Below are positions 23,821 through 32,341 of a DNA stretch of 64,000 nt, piece after piece. Made by a program: the position numbers and the translations under genes. The notes beneath the pieces are model-generated. The model saw only the letters and a program-made list of their open reading frames with translations. It was not told the origin of the DNA and made no database searches. Positions within the stretch are counted from its first letter, which is position 1; each line of letters starts with the position of its first letter. The DNA is from UBA8752 sp040261275. GTDB lineage: Bacteria > Bacteroidota > Bacteroidia > Flavobacteriales_D > Sanyastnellaceae. Location of the stretch: NCBI GenBank assembly GCA_040261275.1, contig JBDQOI010000007.1, positions 22,612 through 86,611 on the forward strand, written 5' to 3'.

Positions 23821-25873
23821 TATCGCCAGGTTCCGCGCCCTCTTCCGGGGTTACGAACCTCAATCCGCCGTCTTCCGTGGAGGCCATCAGAACCATGCCC
23901 TGAGAGACCACGCCTCGGATTTTCCTGGGCGCGAGATTGGCCAGCAAGGTGACCCTGCGGCCCACCACGTCCTCCGGCGAGAAGTGCTCGGCAATGCCAC
24001 TGACCACCGTGCGCTCATCGTAGCCGGTTCGAACGGTGAGCTGAAGCAACTTGTCGGCCCCCTTGACCTTTTCAGCCGAGACCACTTCGGCCACCCTCAG
24101 GTCCATGGCCTGGAAGTCGTCAAACGTGGTTTGGTCCTTCTCTTGCTCCACGTCGCGCATTCCCTCGACGCCAGCACCGAGCTTGCCCTTCTGCTCCTGG
24201 ACCTGCTCGTCGGTAATCTTCTCAAATAAGATGGGCAGGTCGCCCAAAGGCTGGCCCTCGGCCACGAGCGCTCCCCCTGATGCGTCCCAGGGAAGTTCTG
24301 CTGTGCCCAGGGCCTGTCCGAGCTTGGCTGCCGTGCGGGGCAGGAATGGGGCGAGTACGATGGCGGCATTGGCCGTCACCTGCAGCGCCAAATGCAAAAT
24401 GTCTGCGGCGCGGTCGGGGTCGGTTTTGACCACTTTCCAAGGCTCTTCTTCGGTCAGGTATTTGTTCCCTGCGCGAACGAGCCCCATGGCGTGTTGCAAG
24501 GCATCCCGAAAACGGTAGCGTTCCATCGCATCACCTACAGCGCCCGGCGTTGAGGCCATCAGATCGAGCAACGCCTGATCCACTCCAGTCCAAGCACCGG
24601 AAGCCCCTGGAACCTTGCCACCGTGGAATTTGCCGGTGAGGACAAACACCCGATTGACAAAGTTTCCGAGAACATCGGCGAGTTCGTTGTTCACGCGCGA
24701 CTGGAAATCCTCCCACGTGAACTCGGCGTCCTTCTGCTCGGGCATGATGGACGCGAGAACGTAGCGCATCTCGTCGCTGCGCCCAGGGAAGTCGTCGACG
24801 TACTCCTTGGCCCAAACCGCCCAGTTTCGAGAAGTCGAGATCTTATCGCCCTGCAGGTTCATGAATTCGTTGGCGGGCACATTGTGTGGCAACAGATATC
24901 CTCCGTGCTCCTTGAGCAGGATGGGGAAGATGATACAATGAAAGACGATGTTGTCCTTTCCTATGAAATGTACGAGCTGTGTGTCCGCGTCCTTCCAATA
25001 GGGCTCCCAATCCACGCCCGCATTTTGCGCCCAATTGCGCGTGGCGGTGATGTAACCCAGCGGGGCGTCCAACCATACATACAGCACTTTTCCCTCGGCA
25101 CCTTCCACCGGGACGGGCACGCCCCAGTCGAGATCACGGGTCATGGCACGGCTCTGCAAACCGCCGTCAATCCAGCTTTTGCACTGTCCGATGACATGGG
25201 CCTTCCACGCCTTGGCGTCGTGGTGTGGGGCTCCATCGAGTTCACCCTCTTCGAGGTATTGACGCAACCAATTCTCATGCCGGTCCATGGGCAGGTACCA
25301 GAGGGTAGTAGCCCTCATTTCCGGGGTGGCGCCACTCAGCGTACTGACCGGATTGACGAGCTCCTCCGGCGAAAGTGCGGACCCGCATTTCTCGCATTGG
25401 TCACCGAATGCCTTATCGTGCTCACACTTCGGGCAGCCCCCCTGTATGTACCTGTCGGCCAAGAACTGCTTTTCCACCGGGTCGTAAAACTGCTGACGTG
25501 TTTCTTCCGTGAAAGCCCCCTTCTTCAGCAGATCGAGGAAGAACTCCTGGGCAAACGCGTGGTGCTCGGTGCTTGAAGTCCGGTCATAGTGGTCAAAAGC
25601 AATGTCCAATCCCCGGAAAGCCTCCTGCATTTCCTCATGGTAGCGGTCCACAATCGCCCTGGGCGTCGTTCCTTCTTTGCGCGCCCGCAGCGTGATGGCC
25701 GCACCGTGCTCGTCAGAGCCACACACCCAGACCACGTCGCGTTTCCGTGCACGCAGGTACCGAACGTACAGATCAGCCGGCAGGTAGGCGCCTGCGATGT
25801 GGCCGATGTGGATGGGGCCATTGGCGTAGGGCAAGGCCGACGTGACCAAAGTGCGGGTGGGCGTTCCAGACAT
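23810..25873 (-). CDS. metG: Methionyl-tRNA synthetase
   Basis: MetG charges tRNA-Met. The 687 residues carry the HIGH-type motif (PIHIGHIAGAYLPADLYVRY), a zinc knuckle (CPKCEHDKAFGDQCEKCG), the KMSKS equivalent written KISTSRNWAVW, as is usual in this lineage, an anticodon-binding helical domain, and a C-terminal tRNA-binding OB domain (about 580-687, DLRVAEVVSAEKVKGADKLL). It is convergent with the Kunitz gene and overlaps it by 11 bases. A TAACTTCG -7 box stands 6 bases before the ATG. Confidence 0.97.
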   Translation of the reverse strand: MSGTPTRTLVTSALPYANGPIHIGHIAGAYLPADLYVRYLRARKRDVVWVCGSDEHGAAITLRARKEGTTPRAIVDRYHEEMQEAFRGLDIAFDHYDRTSSTEHHAFAQEFFLDLLKKGAFTEETRQQFYDPVEKQFLADRYIQGGCPKCEHDKAFGDQCEKCGSALSPEELVNPVSTLSGATPEMRATTLWYLPMDRHENWLRQYLEEGELDGAPHHDAKAWKAHVIGQCKSWIDGGLQSRAMTRDLDWGVPVPVEGAEGKVLYVWLDAPLGYITATRNWAQNAGVDWEPYWKDADTQLVHFIGKDNIVFHCIIFPILLKEHGGYLLPHNVPANEFMNLQGDKISTSRNWAVWAKEYVDDFPGRSDEMRYVLASIMPEQKDAEFTWEDFQSRVNNELADVLGNFVNRVFVLTGKFHGGKVPGASGAWTGVDQALLDLMASTPGAVGDAMERYRFRDALQHAMGLVRAGNKYLTEEEPWKVVKTDPDRAADILHLALQVTANAAIVLAPFLPRTAAKLGQALGTAELPWDASGGALVAEGQPLGDLPILFEKITDEQVQEQKGKLGAGVEGMRDVEQEKDQTTFDDFQAMDLRVAEVVSAEKVKGADKLLQLTVRTGYDERTVVSGIAEHFSPEDVVGRRVTLLANLAPRKIRGVVSQGMVLMASTEDGGLRFVTPEEGAEPGDIIR

Positions 25874-25879
25874 GCGCCG

Positions 25880-25887
25880 CGAAGTTA
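25880..25887 (-). promoter_or_regulatory. Candidate -7 box (TAACTTCG) for metG
   Basis: The minus strand reads TAACTTCG, one base from TAnnTTTG, ending 6 bases before the metG ATG. This would give a leaderless or nearly leaderless mRNA. TTG at 25918-25920 is 30 bases further up, longer than usual spacing. Confidence 0.4.
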
Positions 25888-25950
25888 AATCGGTCGTGCA
25901 GTGAATTCACCTATGATCAAATGTCCGACCTTCACCGGGACGGAGTAAAT

Positions 25951-27345
25951 ATGTTGCCACACACCTACATGCCGCTCGTAGTGTTGAATCTGATCAGGGT
26001 GTGGGCCTTACTGTGCAGCATTTCCTTTGCCCTCAGCGCGCAAACTCCATTGGATTTGGAGCGGTTCAAACTGGAAAATGGCCGTTGCTGGTCACCGGGA
26101 GAACCCCTTACCTGGGTGTCCAGAGGACGAATTGACAGCCTGCTCGCCATGGATTTGGATGGCTTCCTGTTGGTGGTTAGTTCACCCCAAGGAAACATCG
26201 TCAGAAAGAGCATTCGCTACATCCGCTCTTCATCGAAAGACGAGGCGCTGTTCATGGAAGGAGACTTCAGGTACATCTCCTATGACATGGAGACATTGAG
26301 AAATGCCAGCACCAGTATCGTGGTGGGCTACAGCTACTGGGCGTCTCCCTATTGGAACGATGGCACCTTGTGTTTTCAAAATGGCCACTCCAATTGGCAT
26401 ATTCACGCCAAACGTCACTTTCACTCGAAAATCACCGGTCAAATTGAGCTGTCCATTTCAGACATACCCGATGGAGCGGAGTACACATTGGCACTGCCAG
26501 GAGACAGTGCTACTTTTTTCATCCCCATCGAAGGCGATCCGGAAACAGACAATAAGCCCGGACCATTGTATGAACTGAAACACAATCGACAGAACTGGGA
26601 AGTACTCGGGGCTTCCAAAATCCGATTCAAAGTTCGACAGGGATGGAGACGGGCCTTCCAACTGCGGGATTACTGGATCATCTCCGACGAACATAGCGCC
26701 ATTGTCGTCCGAAAATCTGATTTGCATTTCGCACGCGTTCGTTCCAGCGTTTTTGAGGTCAGGTCAAGGTTTTTACACAACTCAGCTTATGTCATCAAGG
26801 GCAATCACTTTGGGTATTGTATGGGAGACAATACTTGCATTTGGGATAACGTCGATTCCCTCGTTTCCAATCTGAAGCTCATGCCATTGATCGAGCCTCT
26901 TCCTGAGAATTGGCAAGAGAAAGAAACTGCATCATCTTCCTCTCTTGTATCGGATAAAAAGAACCTCCCCCTCCTCATTTTACTGGTCATTCAAGGAGTA
27001 GCCTTGATGGTCATAGGAGGGAAAAGCTGGTCCAAGAAGCAGAAAAAACTGCTCATTTCCGCCGATGGAGCTGAAACCGAACCGACTGCCTTGCTCGCAA
27101 AGTTTCTGCTGCGAGCTGATACCCACATGGGCACAGCCGAATTGGATGACCTTTTCGGCCTCGGCGACGTTCATTCGCCCGAAACGCGCCGGTCACGTCG
27201 CAGCCGCATGATCTCCATGTTGAATATTGAGTCTGCTGCACTGTTCGGAATGGCCATCATAAAGCGGGAGCGATCAAAAACAGACAAACGCGTCGTCCTT
27301 TACCACATCGCCAATCCCGATACGTCTGACGATCAAGGAAAATAG
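25951..27345 (+). CDS. Membrane-anchored protein with periplasmic domain and winged-helix-like cytoplasmic tail, 464 aa
   Basis: A signal peptide or anchor (MPLVVLNLIRVWALLCSISF) precedes a beta-rich extracytoplasmic domain of about 310 residues. A single membrane helix (about 339-357, LPLLILLVIQGVALMVIGG) and a basic cytoplasmic tail follow. The tail (about 380-455: ALLAKFLLRADTHMGTAELD ... TDKRVVLYHI) resembles the winged-helix ends attached to membrane segments in some Bacteroidota sensors. This suggests a one-component ToxR-like regulator, but no family was confirmed. The ATG at 25921 is also open; I prefer 25951 or 25969. Base composition looks somewhat more AT-rich than its neighbours, by eye only. 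Confidence 0.6.
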   Translation: MLPHTYMPLVVLNLIRVWALLCSISFALSAQTPLDLERFKLENGRCWSPGEPLTWVSRGRIDSLLAMDLDGFLLVVSSPQGNIVRKSIRYIRSSSKDEALFMEGDFRYISYDMETLRNASTSIVVGYSYWASPYWNDGTLCFQNGHSNWHIHAKRHFHSKITGQIELSISDIPDGAEYTLALPGDSATFFIPIEGDPETDNKPGPLYELKHNRQNWEVLGASKIRFKVRQGWRRAFQLRDYWIISDEHSAIVVRKSDLHFARVRSSVFEVRSRFLHNSAYVIKGNHFGYCMGDNTCIWDNVDSLVSNLKLMPLIEPLPENWQEKETASSSSLVSDKKNLPLLILLVIQGVALMVIGGKSWSKKQKKLLISADGAETEPTALLAKFLLRADTHMGTAELDDLFGLGDVHSPETRRSRRSRMISMLNIESAALFGMAIIKRERSKTDKRVVLYHIANPDTSDDQGK

Positions 27346-27352
27346 CCTCAGC

Positions 27353-27360
27353 TATCTTCG
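27353..27360 (+). promoter_or_regulatory. Candidate -7 box (TATCTTCG) for kbl
   Basis: TATCTTCG is one base from TAnnTTTG and ends 5 bases before the kbl ATG at 27366. The same 8-mer stands before holB, and at longer range before the PSP1 gene and ileS. Confidence 0.4.
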
Positions 27361-27365
27361 TCTGC

Positions 27366-28571
27366 ATGTACGGTAAGATGCAGGCCCACCTGAGGGCGGA
27401 ACTCCAAGACATCGAGGACAGTGGGTTGTTCAAGAAAGAGCGCGTCATAGCTTCGGTTCAGGATGCGGTCATTCGTCTGGCGGACGGAAGTGAGGTGCTG
27501 AATTTCTGCGCGAATAACTACCTCGGACTTTCGTCCCACCCTCGGGTCGTGGAAGCGGCCAAAAAGGCCATCGATGACCGTGGCTTCGGAATGTCTTCGG
27601 TCCGGTTCATTTGTGGAACCCAGGACATTCACAAGGAGCTCGAAAGGACCATTGCGGATTTCCACCAAACGGAAGACACCATCCTCTATGCGGCGGCATT
27701 CGACGCCAACGGTGGAGTTTTCGAGCCCTTGTTGACCGCCGAGGACGCCATTATTTCGGACGCGCTCAATCACGCCTCCATCATCGATGGGGTGCGCCTT
27801 TGCAAGGCGGCCCGCTATCGGTACGCGAACAACGATATGACCGACCTCGAGGCCCAACTGCAGGCAGCCAACGCGGCGGGGCATCGCTTCAAGGTCATCG
27901 TGACGGACGGGGTTTTCTCAATGGATGGTTACGTCGCCCAGATTGATCGGATCTGTGACCTCGCGGAACAGTACGACGCACTGGTCATGGTCGACGAGTG
28001 TCACGCCACGGGCTTCATCGGGAAAACAGGCCGCGGCTCCATTGAGCTGCGCAATGCCCTCGGTCGGGTCGATATCATCACCGGAACCCTCGGAAAAGCC
28101 ATGGGTGGCGCCATGGGTGGCTTCACGACGGGACGGTCCGAAATCATCGAAATGCTGCGGCAACGCAGCCGTCCATATTTGTTCAGCAACTCCCTCGCTC
28201 CCAGCATTGTCGGTGCCAGCATCGAGGTCTTCCGCATGCTGGAGGAGACCACAGAGCTTCGGGACAAGTTGGAGGAAAACACCCGCTACTTCAAGGCGGG
28301 ATTGGACCGAATCGGTCTCGCATACAAGGACGGTGAAAGTGCCATCGTACCCGTGATGCTCGGCGACGCCAAATTGAGCCAGGTGATGGCCGATGCCCTG
28401 CTGAACGAGGGCATCTACGTCATTGGGTTCTTCTACCCCGTGGTCCCCAATGGACAGGCCCGCATTCGGGTTCAATTGAGCGCTGCGCATACCCAGGACC
28501 ACCTTGACCGCGCCCTCGCAGCGTTTGAAAAGGTGGCTCGGAACATGGGGGTCTTGCGCGCCATGGCCTGA
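27366..28571 (+). CDS. kbl: Glycine C-acetyltransferase (2-amino-3-ketobutyrate CoA ligase)
   Basis: Kbl converts 2-amino-3-ketobutyrate and CoA to glycine and acetyl-CoA in threonine degradation. The 401 residues are a PLP alpha-oxoamine synthase: NFCANNYLGLSSHPRVVEAA, GFGMSSVRFICGTQDIHKEL, the PLP-binding MVDECHATGFIG and the Schiff-base Lys in TGTLGKAMGGAMGG. The length is standard. tdh is not in the window. The FAD oxidoreductase starts 10 bases after the stop, so both probably share a transcript. Confidence 0.94.
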   Translation: MYGKMQAHLRAELQDIEDSGLFKKERVIASVQDAVIRLADGSEVLNFCANNYLGLSSHPRVVEAAKKAIDDRGFGMSSVRFICGTQDIHKELERTIADFHQTEDTILYAAAFDANGGVFEPLLTAEDAIISDALNHASIIDGVRLCKAARYRYANNDMTDLEAQLQAANAAGHRFKVIVTDGVFSMDGYVAQIDRICDLAEQYDALVMVDECHATGFIGKTGRGSIELRNALGRVDIITGTLGKAMGGAMGGFTTGRSEIIEMLRQRSRPYLFSNSLAPSIVGASIEVFRMLEETTELRDKLEENTRYFKAGLDRIGLAYKDGESAIVPVMLGDAKLSQVMADALLNEGIYVIGFFYPVVPNGQARIRVQLSAAHTQDHLDRALAAFEKVARNMGVLRAMA

Positions 28572-28580
28572 GTGTCCGAC

Positions 28581-29600
28581 ATGAGGACCCTTGTCGTCGG
28601 TCAAGGCCTAGCGGGCACGTTGGCCAGTCACTGCGCACTGAAGCGCGGATGGGACGTTCGGGTGATCGATGCCGGATACCCGTCAGCCTCCTCGGTTGCC
28701 GCAGGTATGTACAACCCCATGTCCTTCCGACGCATCGTAGAAGTCTGGGATGCCGACATTCATCTCCGCGCCATGAACGCAACCTTCCGCGAGATGGAGC
28801 AAATCCTGCAAATCCCGCTTCTGCACCCCTTACCCATTCACAAATGCTTGCCCAACGAGGATTATGCCATCGCGTGGCAGGAAAAGGCCAGAACATCCCC
28901 TTGGCTTTCGCCCTCGATCACGGCAGCATATGAAGGTGTAGTAAATGGCGGCGGTTGGGTAAACCTGCCCCTTTTGCTCAAGGAATGGCGAGGACACCTC
29001 GAGAAGATGGGGCGGTTCCAAAACAGGCCTTTGACTTTGAGCGATGAAGAGGCGTTGCAATCCGGACAATGGAACCATCTCATTGATTGCAGAGGCATGG
29101 GCGCCTCCCGGATCTCCACCTCTGTAGCAAGTCCCAGTGCGCCCGAAGGCATGGACATTCGACCGAACCGGGGAGAAATCCTCACCCTCTCCTTTCCCAG
29201 TGGCAACCCTGCCCCTCACGCACACATACAGAATTTCGGCAAGTGGACATTACCCATAGGCACCGGATTATGGCGACTCGGAGCCAGCTATGAATGGAAC
29301 CGCCTAGACCACGCACCTACTGAAGCCACCCGAAAACTGCTCATCGAGAAAATGAACGGGCACATCGAGGGCATTGGACCTGCCCAGGTCACGCAGCATG
29401 AGGTGGGCCTTCGCCCTGTATCGCGGGACCGGCGTCCCGCAGTTGGTGCTTATCCCGGGCGAAAGGGATGGTACATACTCAATGGACTTGGCACCCGCGG
29501 CGTGCTCATTGCTCCGAGGTGGGCAGAGTGGCTCATTGCACATATCGCCGGGGAAACCCCATCAAACGCAATTGTCCAGCCCTCCCGCCTTTTTACCTGA
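28581..29600 (+). CDS. FAD-dependent oxidoreductase (DAO family), 339 aa
   Basis: The N-terminus is a dinucleotide-binding fold (MRTLVVGQGLAGTLASHCAL, ending in VIDAG), and the C-terminus has the DAO-type second FAD contact GLRPVSRDRRPAVGAYPG ... NGLGTRGVLIAPRWAEWL. The size fits D-amino-acid oxidase/glycine oxidase-like flavoproteins. Next to kbl, which makes glycine, an amine or amino acid substrate is plausible, but nothing in the sequence fixes it. A GTG at 28572 is in frame; ATG at 28581 starts immediately before the Rossmann strand. Confidence 0.78.
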   Translation: MRTLVVGQGLAGTLASHCALKRGWDVRVIDAGYPSASSVAAGMYNPMSFRRIVEVWDADIHLRAMNATFREMEQILQIPLLHPLPIHKCLPNEDYAIAWQEKARTSPWLSPSITAAYEGVVNGGGWVNLPLLLKEWRGHLEKMGRFQNRPLTLSDEEALQSGQWNHLIDCRGMGASRISTSVASPSAPEGMDIRPNRGEILTLSFPSGNPAPHAHIQNFGKWTLPIGTGLWRLGASYEWNRLDHAPTEATRKLLIEKMNGHIEGIGPAQVTQHEVGLRPVSRDRRPAVGAYPGRKGWYILNGLGTRGVLIAPRWAEWLIAHIAGETPSNAIVQPSRLFT

Positions 29601-29609
29601 CGGCTCTAT

Positions 29610-29627
29610 TTTCAATTTATTTTGAAA
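29610..29627. promoter_or_regulatory. Palindromic operator candidate upstream of the GbsR/MarR gene
   Basis: TTTCAA-TTTATT-TTGAAA is a perfect 6+6 inverted repeat with a 6-base spacer, ending 12 bases before the ATG at 29640. A copy with one mismatch stands directly before the ferritin gene (30224-30241). Size and symmetry fit a dimeric winged-helix regulator, and autoregulation by the adjacent gene is the simplest reading. Confidence 0.5.
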
Positions 29628-29639
29628 TACATTTCGCCC

Positions 29640-30161
29640 ATGTTTGGTGGCGAACTGAAACCGAGCCAAGCTCGAATCCACTTCATAGAAGCGTGGCCAG
29701 AAATACTGCGGCCTTGGGGTTTGCCCAAAGCTGCCGCGCGCATTCACGCGTTGCTATTATCGGAAAACGGAACGCTCGAAGCCACAACCATCCAAGAGGT
29801 GCTGGAACTCAGCACGGGCTCAACGAGCACACAGCTTCGCTTACTGGCAGAAGCTGGCCTTGTAGAACGCATGAAAATATTGAGGACCAGAAAAGTGCGT
29901 TTTGGAGCCAATGCCGATCCAACGCACATTTTCGCCGCATTGGCTGGAATCAGAAGAGCCCAGGCCTACACAGCCGTTCTCAATTTGGGAAACACAATCT
30001 CTTCTACAGCGGACAAGCAGGATCTGCATTGGTTAAACACCATCCGTCAACTTCAGACCATGGCGGAGAGCATGGACCGGTGGCTCGAAATCTGCTCAAA
30101 ACGCGATCCGGAGTGGAGCATTAAGCAACTGGACAAACTCATTGCATTAAAACATCTCTGA
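29640..30161 (+). CDS. GbsR/MarR-type transcription regulator, 173 aa
   Basis: A winged helix-turn-helix covers about residues 20-85: PKAAARIHALLLSENGTLEA, TIQEVLELSTGSTSTQLRLL (recognition helix) and GLVERMKILRTRKVRFGAN (wing). The C-terminal helices probably dimerise. The pattern is that of GbsR-like MarR regulators. A TTG start at 29622 is in frame, but lies inside the palindrome; ATG at 29640 fits the fold. It stands directly before ferritin, and the shared palindrome suggests that it controls both genes. The ligand is unknown. Confidence 0.8.
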   Translation: MFGGELKPSQARIHFIEAWPEILRPWGLPKAAARIHALLLSENGTLEATTIQEVLELSTGSTSTQLRLLAEAGLVERMKILRTRKVRFGANADPTHIFAALAGIRRAQAYTAVLNLGNTISSTADKQDLHWLNTIRQLQTMAESMDRWLEICSKRDPEWSIKQLDKLIALKHL

Positions 30162-30223
30162 TTTATATTCCGAATCAATTCAATGTAATTCAGAGGTTTA
30201 ATAGTATTCTTTAGCACTTTACA

Positions 30224-30241
30224 TTTCAAATTAAAATGAAA
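30224..30241. promoter_or_regulatory. Palindromic operator candidate upstream of ferritin
   Basis: TTTCAA-ATTAAA-ATGAAA matches the palindrome at 29610-29627 in 11 of 12 arm positions with the same 6-base spacer. It ends 4 bases before the ferritin ATG, within an AT-rich 84-base gap, a position from which a bound dimer would block transcription or initiation. Confidence 0.5.
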
Positions 30242-30245
30242 ACTT

Positions 30246-30740
30246 ATGGAACAAGCGATTGAACAAGCACTGAACGAACAAATTGAAATGGAGGCGCGCA
30301 GCTCGCACTTCTACCTCGCGATGGCAAGCTGGGCAGAGCACAAGGGCCTGAACGGAACCGCTGAATTCCTGTATCGGCACAGCGATGAAGAACGAATGCA
30401 CATGCTGAAACTGGTCCGCTTCGTCAATGAACGGGGAGGAAGGGCAAAAATCCCCGCTTTGGATGCCCCCCAATCTGACTTTGCGGACCTCGTGTCGATT
30501 TTCACTACGCTTCTCGAACACGAAACAAAAGTGACCGCCAGCATCAATGAAGTCGTTGACCTCTGTCTTTCCAGAAAGGACTACACCACGCACAACTTCA
30601 TGCAGTGGTACGTTGCCGAGCAGATCGAGGAGGAGGCCCTGGCAAGGAATATCCTCGACAAGCTGAACCTGATCGGCCAAGACAAAGGCGGTTTGTATCT
30701 ATTGGACCGCGACCTCGAACAACTGCAGTCCGAAGCTTGA
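30246..30740 (+). CDS. ftnA: Ferritin (bacterial non-haem type)
   Basis: Ferritin oxidises Fe(II) and stores it as a mineral inside a 24-subunit shell. The 164 residues line up with E. coli FtnA over the full length: LNEQIEMEARSSHFYLAM, RHSDEERMHM (Glu and His of the ferroxidase centre), LLEHETKV, NFMQWYVAEQIEEEALA and GLYLLDRDL at the end. It has no N-terminal extension. The gene is preceded by a palindrome shared with the regulator gene upstream. A TonB receptor at 43-46 kb may also serve iron uptake. Confidence 0.94.
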   Translation: MEQAIEQALNEQIEMEARSSHFYLAMASWAEHKGLNGTAEFLYRHSDEERMHMLKLVRFVNERGGRAKIPALDAPQSDFADLVSIFTTLLEHETKVTASINEVVDLCLSRKDYTTHNFMQWYVAEQIEEEALARNILDKLNLIGQDKGGLYLLDRDLEQLQSEA

Positions 30741-30782
30741 GCCAAGCCCGCACGGGTGTATTTTGCACAGACGCGGTTCAAC

Positions 30783-31415
30783 ATGACTTCAACAGGATCA
30801 GCCCCTTCCATTCTCGGGCTCGCCATGATTATGGCGATCGGGCTGTGGCCTTGCAAGGCTTTACCCCATTGTACAAGGGATTTCCCTGCACAGACTCAAG
30901 GGTGGGTTGTCGCCGACCCTGAGATCGACAAGTCCCCTGTTTGGGCCCTCATCTACGGGAGATATCTCTATCTGCTGGGCTGCGAGATGTTCTGGCCGAA
31001 TATTGACCGACTCGACCGGTTTCGTATTGCCGTGGTCAATTGGCCCGATCTCGCCGAAGACCTTGGTGACCGCCTGGATGGCCGCTCCATAGCAGGGCTT
31101 CCCGTAGATATCATCCCCTTCGATGCCCCTGGTTTTGGTTCTGAAAAGGGAGATTTCACCATGGTTTTCGTCGGCGGATCGCTGGATCCCAAGGGGGAAA
31201 AACCACTGGCGGAGGGGTTGAGCCGATGGATGAAAAAATCCGCCCGCACGGCTTTGGTCATCACCGACGGGGCAGCGTTGGCGGGGCATGACCTCGCTTT
31301 CAAGCGGATGAAAGATGGAACGGGGTTGAGTCTGTGTCTCCAACCCGACGACCTTTCGCTCAGCGCCAAAACCCTGGAATTGCCGCCTCACTTCCTCCAA
31401 AAGCTCTGTCCGTAA
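30783..31415 (+). CDS. YfiR/DUF4154-like exported protein, 210 aa
   Basis: A signal peptide (SILGLAMIMAIGLWPCKAL) precedes a domain that follows the DUF4154 pattern: an aromatic helix ending in WP (ALIYGRYLYLLGCEMFWP), RFRIAVVNWPDLAEDL, a Gly-hydrophobic strand (TMVFVGGSL), SARTALVITDGA and a final LSLSAKTLELPPHFLQ. In Pseudomonas, YfiR is a periplasmic inhibitor of a HAMP diguanylate cyclase. Here the stop overlaps the next gene (TAATG), and two genes on is a HAMP phosphatase, so it could play the same role on that protein. The family call is from pattern memory, not a search. Confidence 0.58.
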   Translation: MTSTGSAPSILGLAMIMAIGLWPCKALPHCTRDFPAQTQGWVVADPEIDKSPVWALIYGRYLYLLGCEMFWPNIDRLDRFRIAVVNWPDLAEDLGDRLDGRSIAGLPVDIIPFDAPGFGSEKGDFTMVFVGGSLDPKGEKPLAEGLSRWMKKSARTALVITDGAALAGHDLAFKRMKDGTGLSLCLQPDDLSLSAKTLELPPHFLQKLCP

Positions 31416-32341
31416 TGCACCGCGATTCATCTCATGCTCGCAGGGGATTGCGCCTATTCTTCGCCATAGGCTTGACCATCAACATCATGCTGGGCGGGGT
31501 GGGGGAACTGCAGTCCCAAGGAGAATTGACCCGCAGCGCCATCGCGCTGGCTGAGGCCGGCAAACTGGAAGATGCGGAGTATAAACTGGCTGCGGCCATG
31601 GCCGGGCCTGAAGCAGAGGATGCCATGACCTGGTATGTGCACGCCTTTGTGCTCAAGGAGCGCTACATCGCGGAAGGCAGGCCCCCAGACGAGAACCTGA
31701 GGAGCCGCTCTCTGGCCAGTGTCGAGAAGTGCATGCAACGCGACCCTCAGGGGGAGCTGAGCCGATGGACCCTGCCCTTGTTGGAATTCCTCGCTGAAAG
31801 CCACGTCGGTGATGTGAAGGCTGCCATTTCGGCCATCCGTCCGGATGATCCCCCCACTGCATTGGACCACTTTGCTGCGTATTCCGATGTTCAATCCCTC
31901 CTCGACCCGGACTGGGACGAAGACGCTGAGTGGGTGCTGGTACATCAGCAAATCGGTGAAAGGGCCATTCAGGAAGCCACTCGACTTGAAAAGAAAGGTG
32001 CCGGACCTTGGTTCGCCATGGGGGTGCACCACTATAGCTTGGCATCTCAAAGGGCCCACGACCAGCCCCGTTCCCTTTTCAACCTCGCCGTGCACACCTA
32101 CAATCAAGGGGTCCGAGAATTCCGGTATGCTGAGGATGACCTCGACGCAATAGACGGCGCACTGAGGCAAGCCGCATCGCATTGGCAAAACGCATCGGAT
32201 CTGCTGGACACCACCATCGAGAAAGATCCCGAAAACACCAAGGCTTATGAGGCCCTGGCCATCGTCTCCACCGCACTGTTGAACCAGGAACGCATCGACT
32301 GGTGCAAGGAACACATCCAAGAGCTGCGAGGGGGCGAATGA
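31415..32341 (+). CDS. Exported helical-repeat (TPR-like) protein, 308 aa
   Basis: A signal peptide (LRLFFAIGLTINIMLGGVGE) is followed by about 270 residues of amphipathic helices with TPR-like phrasing (AIALAEAGKLEDAEYKLAAA; ENTKAYEALAIVSTALLNQE at the end). No catalytic motif is visible. The start and stop overlap the YfiR-like gene (TAATG) and the phosphatase gene (ATGA), so the three proteins are probably made together. It may bridge or scaffold a periplasmic signal complex. Confidence 0.7.
   Translation: MHRDSSHARRGLRLFFAIGLTINIMLGGVGELQSQGELTRSAIALAEAGKLEDAEYKLAAAMAGPEAEDAMTWYVHAFVLKERYIAEGRPPDENLRSRSLASVEKCMQRDPQGELSRWTLPLLEFLAESHVGDVKAAISAIRPDDPPTALDHFAAYSDVQSLLDPDWDEDAEWVLVHQQIGERAIQEATRLEKKGAGPWFAMGVHHYSLASQRAHDQPRSLFNLAVHTYNQGVREFRYAEDDLDAIDGALRQAASHWQNASDLLDTTIEKDPENTKAYEALAIVSTALLNQERIDWCKEHIQELRGGE

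Noticed and set aside
30156..30195. CTCTGA ... TCAGAG repeat after the regulator gene as a terminator
   Set aside because: The arms are only 6 bases with a 28-base AT-rich loop and no T-run.
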